DNA from: Fratercula arctica
Lineage: Eukaryota > Chordata > Aves > Charadriiformes > Alcidae
Assembly (NCBI GenBank): GCA_947846985.1
Contig: CANTUZ010000011.1
Span: forward strand, 12,884,096 to 12,948,095
Reading direction: 5' to 3'
DNA length: 64,000 nucleotides
A program made the translations under genes and the position numbers. Position 1 is the first letter of the stretch; the number at the start of each line of letters is the position of its first letter. Under the pieces are notes generated by a model, which was not told the DNA's origin, did no database searches, and saw only the letters and a program-made list of their open reading frames with translations. Of this stretch, positions 33,351-46,329 are shown piece by piece.

Positions 33351-36049
33351 CAGCAGAAGTTAAATCCAAATCCTACTATACAAATCTCCCCTTCTATCTG
33401 TAGGGCCTGTTTCCCTTTCAAAAATGCTCTATCATGCATTCCTGCCGTGACCTTTACTAGTTTTAACCATCTTTGCTTCCCTGGAACTGGTTCACTCAGC
33501 TTCAGTTATGAATATTCAGCTAATATTTTGCTTCTAATTGTGGTTACAAACCAAAAAAACATGTTCAGCAGCAGTGGCAGGGAGATTTGCTAGTGCTATG
33601 CCTTTAAATTATATGTCCATAATCTCTTAAATCGATGCCATTCAAACCAGTTTGTGATGATGTGTGTCAAGGAGAGCTTCTGGAAGCGGCAAAGGTTCCC
33701 ACATGTGAATTGGTGATGGTGAGCAGAGGAAAGATAAAAGAAATAAGATTGAGAAAGGTGAAAAATGTGGTGTGTGGTACTGCATATGCATCCCAAGCAG
33801 GGCAGACCCGCGGGTGGGGGCAGGAGCGGCTGCGATGCCGTGCAGAGGGAGCCCAGCTGCCTTGGCAGGAGTGGGCTCACCCTGCTCCCGGCCGCGCTGA
33901 AGAGTCTCTTCACTTTGGTTGCTCAAATGCCGAGTCTTACCCCTGCAGGGACAGCCTGTGTTTAATGCACAACTGAGTTTGCTCCTCTCTAAATGGTGAT
34001 CTGCAGTTCCCCCTGCACTCCGTCTTTGCCCCCTTCAATCTGCAAGTTCTTTAAGACCAGACACATTCAGCCCCAGCACAAAGGATTATCTAGGGGTACC
34101 TATTCACAAGACTAAAGGAATTAAATACATTCATTACTTCTATCAGCAGCATTTTGCTGCTGTTCTGGCTTGGGAGCCAAACATATGGCCTGCCTTGCAG
34201 TGGGAACAAGGACTCCCCTGACAGTTATCACTGACATATGAGGCAGGACAAACTCTAATTTGCTCTCCCCTGGCAACAGGAGGCATCTGTGATGCTGGGA
34301 GTGCTGGGACAGGGCAGGAAAACTGCAAGGTAAAGGGCATTGTAGAGAGGGGAAGGGAAAAATTGTTAATTGAGATTGAAAACGATCCTTTGGCTCAAAG
34401 GGAAGTAAGGGAGGCTCTAGTTTCAGGTAGAACTGCAGAGGTATTACAAAAAATGCAGAGAATGACCTAAAAGACAGTGCCTGGAAGAAATCTCTCTCTG
34501 AGGGACGAGGTGGGTGAGTGCCTCTTGGCCTCTCAAGGTGGCCATTGATTGAGATTCAGAAATGCTAGTTTGAAAAAATGGCACAAAAATCCCCTCTGTG
34601 TGTGAGCTGGGGAGGGGTGATCAGAGGGGAGAGTGTCTGTGAAGGGAGGGGGGGTGTATGGAAAAACCCGGCGCCTTCGTAGCAAAGTCTTACTCTGGAT
34701 CTTTTTTACTGAAACATTGGAGAAATACCAGGGTGTGCTCCCCTGCCAAGGAAGCAAACAGGAGAGGGAGAAAGAAAATCTAAGTGAACTGAGCTCCACG
34801 CAGACACAAACAGCCCCAGATAAGCCCCTGCTGATGGAGGTCTGTGCTTGAGTGGCCTCCTGCAGCTCCGCATCCAGCAAAGGGGAGCAATCAGATTTGG
34901 TCAAGGCAGGTCTGAGTGGCAGAGTCCACGTCAGGGTTAACTCTGGCCTCAGCCAGTGCTTGATTTTGTAAAGTATGTTCAGAAACCTGGTGGGCCTTTT
35001 GGACCAAAAGTGCTTCATGTTTCAGCAGAACAGGTCACTTGACATTCCTTGAAGACTTAGTTTTAATCTTCATTTCAGAATATAACCCTTCCTTTTCATC
35101 TCCTTGTTTCTGTCAATAGCACAAAGGTCAGGGTCTTGTCAAAGGCTGTGGAAATATCCAGCAGAAACAGATCTGGACTGTGTAATATTAAAATCCTGTT
35201 GTCTGTGATGCATTTGGCTTCTTTACCTGGAAGCAAATCCCTCCTGGACTGTGAGCAAAAAAGAAGTGTCAGGTTGATGGAATTAGCAATGGCTTTATTC
35301 AAATCATTTATACAGCATATTTAAGACATGATGCCTCAGAAGAGGTTTCTAGGTCTGGGAACAAATGCTTGGTGTCCCAGAGCAGCAGTGAAAGAAAGCC
35401 AAAGCTTCAGGAAGAAAGAAGCAAGTCACAGAGCTAGGGCACGATGGAGCAGAGATTCGTATCGAGAAAATACAGTAGCACTGTGATGAGAAGCCCTTAT
35501 GAATAACTTTCCTCCCAGGAATGGCACACATCAATCACGCCAATGCTGAGTTTATAGATTGTGTACTGCTCTGTCTTTATGTACCAGATTAAACAGTCTG
35601 AGGCTGGAGCGGAGGGGAGGCAGGTTCTGATGTTATTTATTGCCTGTATTGCATCAGGTGCTGGTGCCTGCGGAGAGGCAACGGGGCCCTGAGACAGGAG
35701 TGGTAGGAACAGGCTTCCTCGGGGCTGTGCGTGGGGCAAAGGGGTCTCCCTGTGAGCAGCGTACCTGCCAAGCATAACATAAGTGACAGCAGGTAGATTT
35801 ACAGTCATATATGTGAATTATTTAGAGCTATTTTGCTGCAGGTACAAACCATGTCTGCTGCACAGATTCAACATGGACTTTGGTGGACTGAGAGGAGTCT
35901 AAAGTGTACATCCACAGACACGCTGTCCCCAAAGGGCTTAGAGATAAGAGACCAAAAGTCCCAAAGTCTACAGAATAAAATGAGCCGCTCCATGTCCCGA
36001 GCAGTGTGCGTTCACTGTCTGATTCACATTTAATCTTCATCACCTCGGA

Positions 36050-36170
36050 CTGCAAAAGACTTTAATTACAATCTGCCCCCCTGTGATTGGGATGGTTTAA
36101 ATGTTGTCACAGTGTAATTATGGCTTGCCCCAGTAGAAAATGAAATTATATTGGCTGGACATAATCCTGG
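36050..36170. promoter_or_regulatory. Candidate conserved non-coding element
   Basis: A short block holds TTTAATTACAATCTG near 36060, GTGATTGGGATGG near 36082 and GTGTAATTATGGC near 36112. The two TAATTA cores and an inverted CCAAT lie within 60 bp. Confidence 0.2.
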
Positions 36171-36309
36171 GTGGGCTAAATTTCAGTTGGCTGATGAGGT
36201 GTCCTGAGTAGTACAGGAAAAGTCACGTCACTTCTGTCCCTTCTTTCCTAACAAGTATAATGGCAAGCTTGATTCTGGACTTTGTATTAGACTGCTCTGA
36301 GGGATGTTA

Positions 36310-36575
36310 TCACAGAATCACAGAATGGTTTGGGTTGGAAGGGACTTTAAAGCCCACCCAGTGCCACCTCCTGCCCTGGGCAGGGACACCTCCCACCAGA
36401 CCAGGTTGCTCCAAGCCCCGTCCAACCTGGCCTTGAACACCTCCAGGGATGGGGCAGCCACAGCTTCTCTGGGCAGCCTGGGCCAGGGGCTCACCACCCT
36501 CACAGCAAAGAATTCCTTCTTAATATCTAATCTAAATCTCCCCTCTTTCAGTTTAAAACTGTTATCCCTTGTTGA
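36310..36575 (-). mobile_element. CR1 LINE, short 5'-truncated copy
   Basis: The left edge is the inverted tail CACAGAATCACAGAATGG. The inverted 3' UTR and the RLPREAVAAPSLEVFKARLD coding block follow (minus-strand frame 36318-36503). It ends at 'CTTTCAGTTTAAAACTG' plus a few more bases. The truncation point is almost the same as in the 9.5 kb copy of the same subfamily. Confidence 0.95.
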
Positions 36576-37079
36576 TTAAAACTCTCCAGGTTTGGTAGTC
36601 CAGTCTGTAGGACTGGTGCAGGGTAGAATGCCAGAGCAGAAGAAATATGAGGAGCAGGAAACAAATTATTCCATCTTTCTGTTATTGCTTATCCCAGCAA
36701 CAAAACATCAAAAAGTTGTTCTCCAGAACTCATGAAATTTTAAAAGAATTTTTTTTTTTCTGTGTAAATCTGCTGAATTTGTGCATATTGTATGTTAATC
36801 CTCTTTCTCCAGCCAGCAGGACTGAAACTTTTTATTTGTTAATAAAGCTGGGTTACTCAGGGAGTAGATAGAGTCTAGAAGATGGAGTATTAAAAAGCAG
36901 CAGGAAATAATGCTGCATTTCACTGGGTAGAACCATTGGATTCAATACCATTAATTTTTTTTATTGAATTAGTGAGCTTTTGGGCTGCAATAGGCAGTGC
37001 CACACTCCCTGTACCTGGCAATACCAAACTGGTATTACTTAAAAGCAGAGGAAACATTTTAACTAGATAGTCTCATAAC

Positions 37080-37450
37080 TGGCCATTACACTTTTTTTTT
37101 TTATTGAAGCTTATATTTCATCACTCAGGAGAGACATGAAAAATCAATTTCACAAGACATATTTTTTAAAGCAACATATAATTGCTTGCAAACAGGGACT
37201 TAGACCAGAAGTGCCTCCTTCAATTATACAGCAACAGTATTGCAGAATTATAACACGATGTATATTACTTTCTTGACAAATCAATAAAAAAATAAACAAA
37301 CAGCAGGAGATTGGTCCCGTGCTGATGCCAAGTCCACTCCCAGAAAGAATTTTATAGGTCTTATAAACACAGAGTTTATATTATGGCATCTTAATTAGAG
37401 CAGCACTTCCAATGCTGCTGTGTATTTATGTAAATTGTTGGTTCCTGTAG
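37080..37450. promoter_or_regulatory. Candidate conserved non-coding element
   Basis: AT-rich complex sequence is bounded on the left by a T-run at 37091. It includes CTTAATTAGAGCAGCAC near 37390, GCTGTGTATTTATG near 37418 and AACATATAATTGC near 37173. It has no coding frame and no repeat family. The call is from texture and motif content only. Confidence 0.22.
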
Positions 37451-40400
37451 ATGGGACAGCCAGGCTGGGATCGCTGCTTTTACTGGTGCCTGCTATTGCT
37501 ACAGAGAGCTGATTTCTCGCAATTTTGGCTACTTTGAGAAAAGACAAGACAGGAAAGTGAAATTGGGAGTGAAGATTAGATGAGAAATGCTGAGATTTTG
37601 ATGTTTTTCCCTTTCCGAAAACAGAAAAGATATTTTAAAAAAGTCACTCTAACTGATAACAGAAATTTGGAAGAGATATTGCAACATTTCCATTTCACTT
37701 TCAGTCTTTGAAGATATTTATTTCTCTTGTAGTATAACTATAAGTGAAATTTTGAAAAAAATATCATTTAGAATGGAAAAAAAAACCAAACCCACAGATC
37801 CTTTTCAAAATCTGAAGAGAAATTTAAAGAAGTTATGATTATGTGCCTTTAAATGCGTGATTCAGATTTGTCAAAATTGTATTTTGTCATAACTGGTTAT
37901 TGTTTCAAGAAACCGTCATTTGCCAGCTCTAGGAAATGATGGGAGAGGAATTTGGAGATCGCTGAACAGTATCACTAAAGTGTTAAAAATTAACAAGATA
38001 CAGTAAGTGTATATGGAATGCTTTATCTGTAATTTGAACCAAAATTTTATAGATCCATGTAAGACTCTGCTAAACTTTGACAGAAATTAATTGTATTTTC
38101 CTAAAAAAAAATAATATTTCTAGTTTTAGCCCTACAACTACACATAGATAACATTTTGTTATAGTAGAAATTCGTGGTGTGTGAGGTCAGATGAAGAGAT
38201 GAGTCTATGCTACAACAGTAGACGAGCACTTGTTTTAGTGCTATGGCCACAACGTAGTTCAGAAGAACCGGGCGCCTAAGAAGAGAGAAGACACTCTTTT
38301 GGCTAGGTCGTTTGAATGTTTATCCAGAATAAATATTTTAACTGCAGGCAGCAAGCTAGGATTATTGTCTAAGTTTGTAGAGAGGAAGAAATTGGGAGAG
38401 GACTCTGGAAAGTAGGTAATTTTCATGAACGTCAGCAGTTTCTCTTCCCCTGAGGGCTCAGACACTTGCAGAGCAATTCACAGCTGCTGCTCCTGGCTTC
38501 CAGAGGTCAGGATGGAATGTTTTTTCCCAGGATACAAACAGGTGAATGGGCTTGATCCAGGATGGATCAAAGATGTGAATGGACCAGAACAATCTGGTGG
38601 TGAAGAGAGTCCTGACCTTTCCTTTGTGTGGCAATAGTCCCAGAAATGTCAAGTCTGTTCCAGAATTTGGAGCTGGGCAGTGATCAGGTTTACTCAGTTC
38701 AGCCCATTTTGTCATGAAATTCAGGTTCTCTGTGTTTGGAAAGGGCCATTGGTGGGGTCCCAGTCCAACTTCTTTGCTTGCCCTGATGCTGAAGGCTAGG
38801 TCGCCTACCCGGAGGGCAGCAGATGCTAAGTGTGAGTCGGTGGCTCTCTGGTAGGGTCACAGAGATTTCCCCAGCAGACAGACTGTGCTGCCCTGGGAGG
38901 TCTCAGACAGGTCGGCCTGCGTGGACCATGCAGGGAGAGGACACAAGAAGCCGGATGGTCCAGAGAGGGTCCAGGGCCAGCCCGGCAGCATGCAGCCCTG
39001 CTGTAAACATGACAGAGCATTGTCAGGACTGTGCACATCCCCAAGACGCTCCTATATGCCTGTGCCAGTTTTAGCTGTGCTATGTCAGATATCTAGCAGA
39101 GTTTGTGTCCTTGTTCGGAGTCTGTCTTCCCTTGGCACACCTTAAGCGTAGCTGTTCTGAGGCGGTGGCGGGGATTTTCTCCTGCAAGAACCGTTCCCCT
39201 GCAGGGGGGCAGCACAGACGCATCTGTAGTTTCTTTCCTGGTGACAACTGCTTCCCTGTCACTTGAGACAGACCTGTTTGCCAACAGACTCCTTCAGTCT
39301 GTCAACGTCAAGTGATGTTGAAAGCAGCCACCAACGACACAGCGTCCCTCCTGTACCTGCAGCGTCCATTGGTTTCCGTGGGCACTGGAAATGCTCAGCA
39401 CTCCTTCACCCAGCCAATCTCAATTCCTCTTCTAGCAACACCCTCCCATCCACCGCGATAAGAGCCTTCTCCTGAAACTGAGGTTTGCACTGAAGCAGTT
39501 GGGTTGCCCTCCTACAACACCTGTCTGTCTCTCTCTTGTGGTGAAGGTTGTCTTTCAGGCCGGTTGCCAAACAGCCGAGGTGCAGATGCAAATGTACAAA
39601 TACCTAGATGGGCAGAGTAGAAATCTCACAGTATTTGATTAACCTGAATTACTTGCTTTCATAAACAAGTAGGTTTTGAAGATCTCTCCAGGACTGCAAA
39701 TGATTTTGGCAATTATCTCAGAGAGATAATTACAGATTTCAAAAGAGGATGCTCTAACAGGGATAAGGGAGGATACAAGGTGACCTACTGCAGTAATCCA
39801 CCATGAAGATTAGGGAGGAAGACATCAAAAGGAGCTGGGTTTATTGATGCAATTTCTATTAACAGGATTAGTGGTGATAGCAGAGGAAAACTGCCCCAGA
39901 CAAGAGACATTTCTCTTCGGAGATCTGAAAACAACGGTCACATTCACTATCCTGGAACCACCTGGGTGAGAGGCTGGTATCATCCTTTGGTCCTGCCCCC
40001 ACCAGAGGCTGTGGTGGAGTGCTCCTGCTGAGGATAAGATATTGTGAGCCATGTTGCAGGCCACCGCTCTTGGTAAAACAGCCAGACCCAGGAGGTATGG
40101 GTGTGAGTCTTGGCATTGCCACCATCTCCTTTCCAGCAGGAGGGAGTCTCCCTGGTCTGCTCCTCTTGTCTGCCCCGTTAAGAGGATGCAAAGGTTGGGT
40201 CCTCTCTGGGACAGGTGCTATTTTAGTACGTGTTCTCTAATAGGAGAACAAGAAACATGGAGGAAAGAAGCGGGGTGATTTCAAATTTCTCTAAAACCTT
40301 GTCAAAGTCTGGTAGGTTGTGCATTGTTTTTCATGGGCAAAAGATCTGGTGTATTTTCAAATGCTCAGTATCTGGGTTTTAATGAAAAAAACCCCACAAA

Positions 40401-43400
40401 CAAACCAAAACCCAAACCCAGAATGAGAAAGAAAGTCTTTCTCCAGTTCACATTCATTTAGTCAAGTTTTGCTTTTACTTCTCATTTGGTTGGACAACTA
40501 TTTACAGCAATTTATGAGATGGGAAGGCTTCTTGCCTATTTCTGTTCTTCTTGTCCGGCCAATACTGTGGTCAGAGGGAGTCTTCATCCCAGCAAAATGA
40601 CAGAGTCTGCTGCGGCTCTCCCTGCCCGTCTCTAAAGGTGGTGTTTCCATCACCTGTTTCAGTGGCCCAAAGACTTTGATAACTCCAGGGATCTACTAAA
40701 GCGAATGGGGAAACACAAGCAAGTTGTCTTAAATTCATTTTGTGCTGGCAATATGCATATGGGAGTCCAAGGTGCCATGAGATGTTTTGGCTCCTGCTTC
40801 ATATGGAAGAGATGCTGCGAACACATTTTTATAATGGAGCTTGCTATGAAATGACTGAGAAATACCGGTTCAATTGGATTCACAGTCTCTCCCTTCCCAG
40901 GCCAGCTTCTGGTGTTGGTGTGTGCTTGTTTACCCTCTAGAGAGCTAGGACTTCTTTAAAAAGCTTGATTATTATTTTTTTTTAAACTTAGGAGAGAAAA
41001 CCTAAGAAATATAAAATCCTCTTGACTTCTCAAGCCATTGTGTCGGGAAAAAAAAAGGTTGCCTAGTTGGGGATTCCAGGATGGGGATTTCTGACAACTT
41101 GGAGATATTTTTTCAGCTGTTCATGCTGCATATTCTCCAGTTTTAAAAAACTTGTCTGATTTCTCTGCTAACAAAGTGGGGCTTGAATTTAGAGGTTTTG
41201 TTGTTGTTCTCCCATTGTGAACAGTGGAAAGCGGCAGGCAGGTGACAGGCTGGCCAGTGCTGCGAGCTGTCATGTTGTCATTCCCATCTCCAATTTGGGG
41301 ATGGTCTCACTGGCTTTCTGTGGAACCCAGAGCCTGGCCACTGCCCCTGCTGCCAGGTGCCCTGGGCCTGGGCATCCCAAAGCAAAGCCCAGGAGACTCA
41401 CCCCATCTCCCCAGGCGCTGTGCCCAGAGCAACACCCCCACGGGTGCACACCAGTACACAGGATATAGACCCAAGTAGCTTCCCATGTACATCCTTGTTC
41501 GTCCTCCTCCCACACCTCCATGGGGATGCCAGGCTGCCTCCTCTCTGGGGGTGCTGCATGGTACTCCCCCCATGCAGTGGTCCAGCTTCTGCATCCTGCC
41601 CCCTCCTGAGGTCTGTTTGTATAAAAATCTGCAATTTGCCAGGCCTAAATGAGATCAGCTGAGTGCCCAAGGTTGTTAATAATATGTTTGTTTGAACAGC
41701 TTTGACTCTTCTGCATATGTAAGCTTTCTTTATTCCTATGCTGGGCTATTCTCAAAAAGCAACAACTCCCATTATTAGAACTCTTGCCATGAGATTTATG
41801 AAGTGTCGCATACCAAACAAGGTACAGTGGAGTATCCACCACCCCTTGGCTTTCTGATGTATATGTAATACTCAAAACTCCCACAAGAAATGACTGGAAC
41901 TGTCATTTTTTTCAGTCTAGGATAGCTAAATTTTTATCACTAATTGCATTTTTGTTCCCCTAGAATACTTGAAACCATCTGATAAAACACATGAATCATC
42001 CTTGATTTTGGGTATGGACCCCCAAAGCAACCATTGGTTCGGAGTGAGAGGGATATAATGTTGTGCTCAGAGTCTCTGATTAAATTTCCAGATTGCAGAA
42101 CTGAAGTGTAAATGATAGATAGTGGCATGTAAAGGTGTCACAATGGCAGATGGTCAATACATTTCCAGAATAGCTTTATGCGGAGAGAAAATTTAATTTT
42201 CAAGCAGCCAAATTTTTCAGAAATTGAAAAAAGTATTATTGAAAATTATTTGGATTTCAATTTTCTCTCCCCCTGCCCTCCCCCCCCCAGCCTAATATTT
42301 CCTGAAGGAGAACTCAGCTTCTGCAAGAAAAAGAATATCTCTTTCAATCTGCTTTCCTTGTGATACGGTATTCTGGCTTGGACACTTTGGCCAATCAGAC
42401 ACAGATAATTCTGTCAAGCTAAAAACTGACATAAAATTTGGCCCCCCAAATTCATATTTTCAATAAAGTGTTCATTTGATGCAATACAAAAAGACAGATC
42501 AGTTCACTTCTTAAAAATATCACCAATATCACCAAAACAAAGAGTCTTTGAGTTAAATAACCTGAGAAACAAGGAAGTTCAGGGTTTGAACATATGTGCT
42601 CTCTCCCAGTCAAGGGCACTGAGCCCCCAGCAGGGGAGGAGTTGCTCTGTTTGTTGTCTCTGGACAGCTGCAAGGTGTATTTCGCCACGATCTGGGATCT
42701 GTGAGTGTTGAGAGTACAGGCAATAACCTGCTCATTGCTCCTGGATCATCTGGTGCTCTGTATGAATTCTGGGGCCAATACTGAACAGAAACGAAATCTG
42801 TTCCTGTTCTACAGTTTCCCAAGGGAAATTTCAGCCCTTGCTGGGCATCAAAGTAGAATCAGAAGGAATGAACAGCAAAATCTTTTGGAATTAGGGATCA
42901 TAAAATCCATGGATTTGTTGTGTGATCCCATCCCCCAGCAGAAGCAGTGTCCAGAGGCGTTTCGCATTAGTGCCTTGTGTGCGGTGAGTTCTGGATCTTA
43001 CTGTCACAGCCAGATGTGAGATAGTTTGGTGCAGGGGTCTTGCAGGTGCTCAGGATGCAGAAATGGTACCTGCAGGATCTGACACTCATGATAACATTTC
43101 CCATCCTGAAGGTCACTGAGGACAAAGAAAGTCATAGAAATTATCAAAAGAGAAAGCGTGGCAGAGACAGCTTCTCCCCAACTCTCTCTGGGAGGCACTG
43201 GTTGGCAATCACAGGCAAACTAACCTACTTCAGCAACACACAGGGCAAGTGGCCTCCTGGCCAACTTTCTGGCCCCTTGACAGCACCTTCAGGAACCAGA
43301 GCTCATGGTCCACAAGCTTCTCATGGTCTAGAGAGTTGGTTTTAAGTTTTTAGACCCATCAGGGTGAAGTGCTGATGGTGGAAATGGGAATGTGCCTAAC

Positions 43401-44696
43401 ATAACGCCTACACAACATGAAATGAGGAGCTCAAATCACCTCTAAGGAGAGATGTCTGTTGATTCCTCCCATGCTCAGAAATGGGTGATAACTTGGGTGC
43501 TCCTCAGCTCCAGGAGCTCCAGGACAGGTTAGAAGAGCAGTAGGGTATTTGGCTCAGGGCTCTTTGTGAGCAGTCTCAAGTGACAGAGAGCTAGTAAGAG
43601 CCATGTGGCATGAAGAAAAGAAGGTGCAGGAAGGGGTTTCAGTGGCAAATCATGATTTGATGATGGAGGCTGCCAAGACACTGATCTGAAGGACTGCTTG
43701 GAAAGGACTTACTGGTGCCTGGCCAGCCTCCAATAGCCAGCATAGATGAGAGCACCACATCTTCAGAGCTTCAGTACTCACCATGTTCTGTCCTAAAGGA
43801 ACTGCTAACGAGCCCCTCCTTAATTACTTCCTCTTGAACAAAAAGTGAGAGACTCAAGCATATAAAATGCCTCCATGTATGTGACCAACTTGTCAGTTCA
43901 GCAGATGGAGACTTTAACCTATTCCTGTATCAAGATGAGCTGCAGGATGAATTTCCCCTTGAGCAGCAAACCAATGTCACAATAAAACAGAAGTGCTGTG
44001 AACCTCACACCCGCCCCATCTCTTTCACCTGCTACCTGGCCCAGATTAGGAGAGCAGTGGTTAAAAATAGTCCTACTGCAGAAGCTGTGGGAGACCACCT
44101 GGCTTCAGTGCAGAGCAGGCTCACGCCTCTCAGTGTCATCTTCTCATCCCAGTTACCTTGCTGTCCTCCCACACCCCTCCCCAGACCCAGCACAGCACTG
44201 GATCCCTCATGCTGATGTGAAACACGATGAATAATTGATGATCTAGTTTGCTGACTGAACTGAAAAACGTGTTTTTTGGGTCAATCCAAAATGAAATGCT
44301 TCTTTTTTTTTTTTTTTATCCCCCCAAATCCAAGATCTGAAAAAGAAACCCGCAGCCAAGCACATTTTAAGAGAGAATTAAGCGTTTTGTTTGGAAGTTT
44401 AGTTAAAGCTCTTTCCTGTGTCCTCTTGGGTCAAAACAGGCAGAGAAGAAACAAGGGGAGAATAACAAGAGATAGGAAATAAACAGGTTATGTCCCTGAA
44501 ACCTCCGGTTCCATGCTTGGCTACCCACAGACTGGGCTTATGCTATGTGACCTTATCAGCTATGCAGTGTCCTAGAAAACTGTGAGGCAAAACTGAGCTA
44601 CAACAGCATCCTGCATGTTGGCTTAAAGATCCTTGCAAAGTCTTGTGAGAGTGACCTTACCTGCTGTGGGGAGCATGGTCTCATTAGCTAGGAGAT

Positions 44697-44960
44697 GAAA
44701 GAAGACACATTAAAAAAGAAAAAAAAAGAATGTAGACAAAAACCTGCAAAACTGCAAGGGTCCACCAGAAAGGGAGCAGGAGCTGCTGATAGCACAACAG
44801 ACCAAACTGTGCTGAAGAAAACCTCTGTTTGCCCTCCCAATTTTCAGACTATTTCCAAAAGATTGAAAAAAAAAAAACAAACAAAAAAAAAAACCCAAAA
44901 AAAACCCCCAACTGTTTCCAAAATCTCAGACTATTTCCAAAGATAAGGAAAAAAAGATGT
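44697..44960. repeat. A-rich low-complexity block with an internal direct repeat
   Basis: A-runs of 7-12 bases broken by C-runs occupy much of this block. The phrase TCAGACTATTTCCAAA is present at 44844-44859 and again at 44926-44941, 82 bp apart, each followed by GAT and an A-run. This suggests a local tandem duplication of an A-tailed unit. The lysine-rich open frame across it is an artefact of the A-runs. Confidence 0.75.
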
Positions 44961-45804
44961 CTTGAAGGTGGCACCCTGTGTCACACCTGCAGGGATAAGG
45001 AGGAAGAAGCAGTATGTCAAGGACCCTTCGTATCTCTACGTAGGGTGTCCTGAATCAGCAAGTCGCTACACGAATGGCCCCAAGGAAAATGCAGAACTCC
45101 CACCTCTGCTTGTCCACAGAGGAAGACAGTGTCACCACTCTGCTGGTGTTTGTGCGCTGGTCCCAGCTCCCTGTGACTGGTCTGCTGCCCATTGAACGGC
45201 TCAGAAATGGGGGAAGCAAGAGGGGACGATAATAGGAAATGTGGATTCCCATTGAACAGCTGAAAATGAGAGATTTTTGTTTGAAAACCATTTTCTGGGC
45301 AAAAAAGTAAATATCCCTTTTTGTCAGAAAATTGAAATTGGCAATAAGAAAACATTTTAAAGAGGAAAATATGTCATCACTATTCATGATCCCACCTTGC
45401 TGCTTTGCTTGCACCCTGTTTTACAAGGCCAAAGGAGCGAGTCCCAGCGTGAGGTGCCTTCCTGCAGGATGCTGAGACCCGGGTCTGCTGTCCTCTTTCT
45501 TCAGTCACCATGACCAACTAAGATATGATGATTGGGACCATTTAACATGCCATTACCTGCCCATCCACTGCTTTGTTCAGTTCCCCCTGTGTTGCACCGG
45601 TCAAAGGCAGTACAAGAGGCTCCTTGTAGATAATGCATGACCTCTTGTTCCCTCAGGCTACCAGACAGCATTAACTGGGAGGGAGGTCACGGTGGTCCAC
45701 CTCTCTTCACTGACTGTGCGAAGGACCCATGCACACACAGTTCCCCTCAAGGATTTTTCAAGCGATAAAAGCTTATTACTTGCTTCTGAGAAAAATGTTT
45801 GAAT

Positions 45805-46329
45805 GGTGAGGCCGCATCTGGAGTGCTGTGTCCAGTTCTGGGCTCCCCGGTTCAAGAAGGACAGGGAACTGCTGGAGAGGGGACAGAAAAGGGCTACCAA
45901 GATGATGAGGGGACTGGAACACCTCTCTTATGAAGAAAGGCTGAGGGATTTGGATCTCTTCAGTCTGGAAAAAAGAAGACTCAGGGAGGATCTTATCAAT
46001 GCTTCTAAATACTTAAAGGGTGGGTGTCAGGAGGATGGGGCCAGGCTCTTTTCAGTGGTGCCCAGGGACAGGACAAGGGGTAATGGGCACAAACTTGACC
46101 ATGGGAAGTTCCACCTCAACATGAGGAGGAACTTCTTTAATTTGAGGGTGGCAGAGCCCTGGACCAGGCTGCCCAGAGAGGTGGTGGAGTCTCCGTCTCT
46201 GGAGACGTTCCAAACCCACCTGGACGCGTTCCTGTGCAGCCTGCTCTGGGTGACCCTGCTCTGGCAGGGGGTTGGACTGGATGATCTCCAGAGATCCCTT
46301 CCAACCCCGGCCATTCTGTGGTTCTGTGA
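45805..46329 (+). mobile_element. CR1 LINE, young-looking 5'-truncated copy with open ORF2 end
   Basis: One uninterrupted plus-strand frame (45803-46354) covers the whole preserved part of ORF2, with motifs [70 protein letters not shown] and [20 protein letters not shown]. The 3' UTR follows with GTTGGACTGGATGATCTCCA and the tail ATTCTGTG/GTTCTGTG. By eye it differs from the 61.3 kb copy at about 30 positions in about 500. The lack of frameshifts suggests relatively recent insertion. It starts downstream of the reverse-transcriptase domain, so it cannot move itself. Confidence 0.96.

Larger units (their letters stand above)
29701..36309. other. Unique non-coding DNA (second part of an element-free stretch)
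   Basis: No transposon or exon is recognised. Open frames up to 161 codons (34533-35018, minus strand) have no domain. The 33800-33960 part is locally GC- and CpG-richer but short. A weak MIR-like phrase (ATGACTTGCCTGAGCTGCAG) near 32325 is not enough for a call. Candidate regulatory blocks at 33110-33350 and 36050-36170 are listed separately. Confidence 0.5.
36576..45804. other. Mostly unique non-coding DNA
   Basis: No exon is recognised. The 36930-38170 part is strongly AT-rich. A possible very old CR1 3' fragment lies near 38736-38780 ('TTTGGAAAGGGCCATTGG', then 'CCCAGTCCAAC') but is too weak to annotate alone. The 41220-41600 part is GC-rich with few CpGs and no island character. Simple repeats include C9 near 42285, T15 at 44303-44317 and the A-rich duplicated block at 44700-44960. 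A ~20-bp direct repeat (CCCATTGAACRGCT...) lies at 45188 and 45248, exactly 60 bp apart. Confidence 0.5.

Noticed and set aside
34533..35018. 161-codon minus-strand open frame
   Set aside because: No domain or repeat match and no clear exon boundaries; treated as chance.
38736..38830. Possible old CR1 3' end in minus orientation
   Set aside because: Two short phrases fit (TTTGGAAAGGGCC, CCCAGTCCAAC) but the tail and downstream blocks do not.
41220..41600. GC-rich block as a CpG island or promoter
   Set aside because: High G+C but few CpGs and no nearby exon or TATA/initiator arrangement.
44695..44946. Lysine-rich open frame
   Set aside because: It is produced by A-runs in low-complexity DNA.
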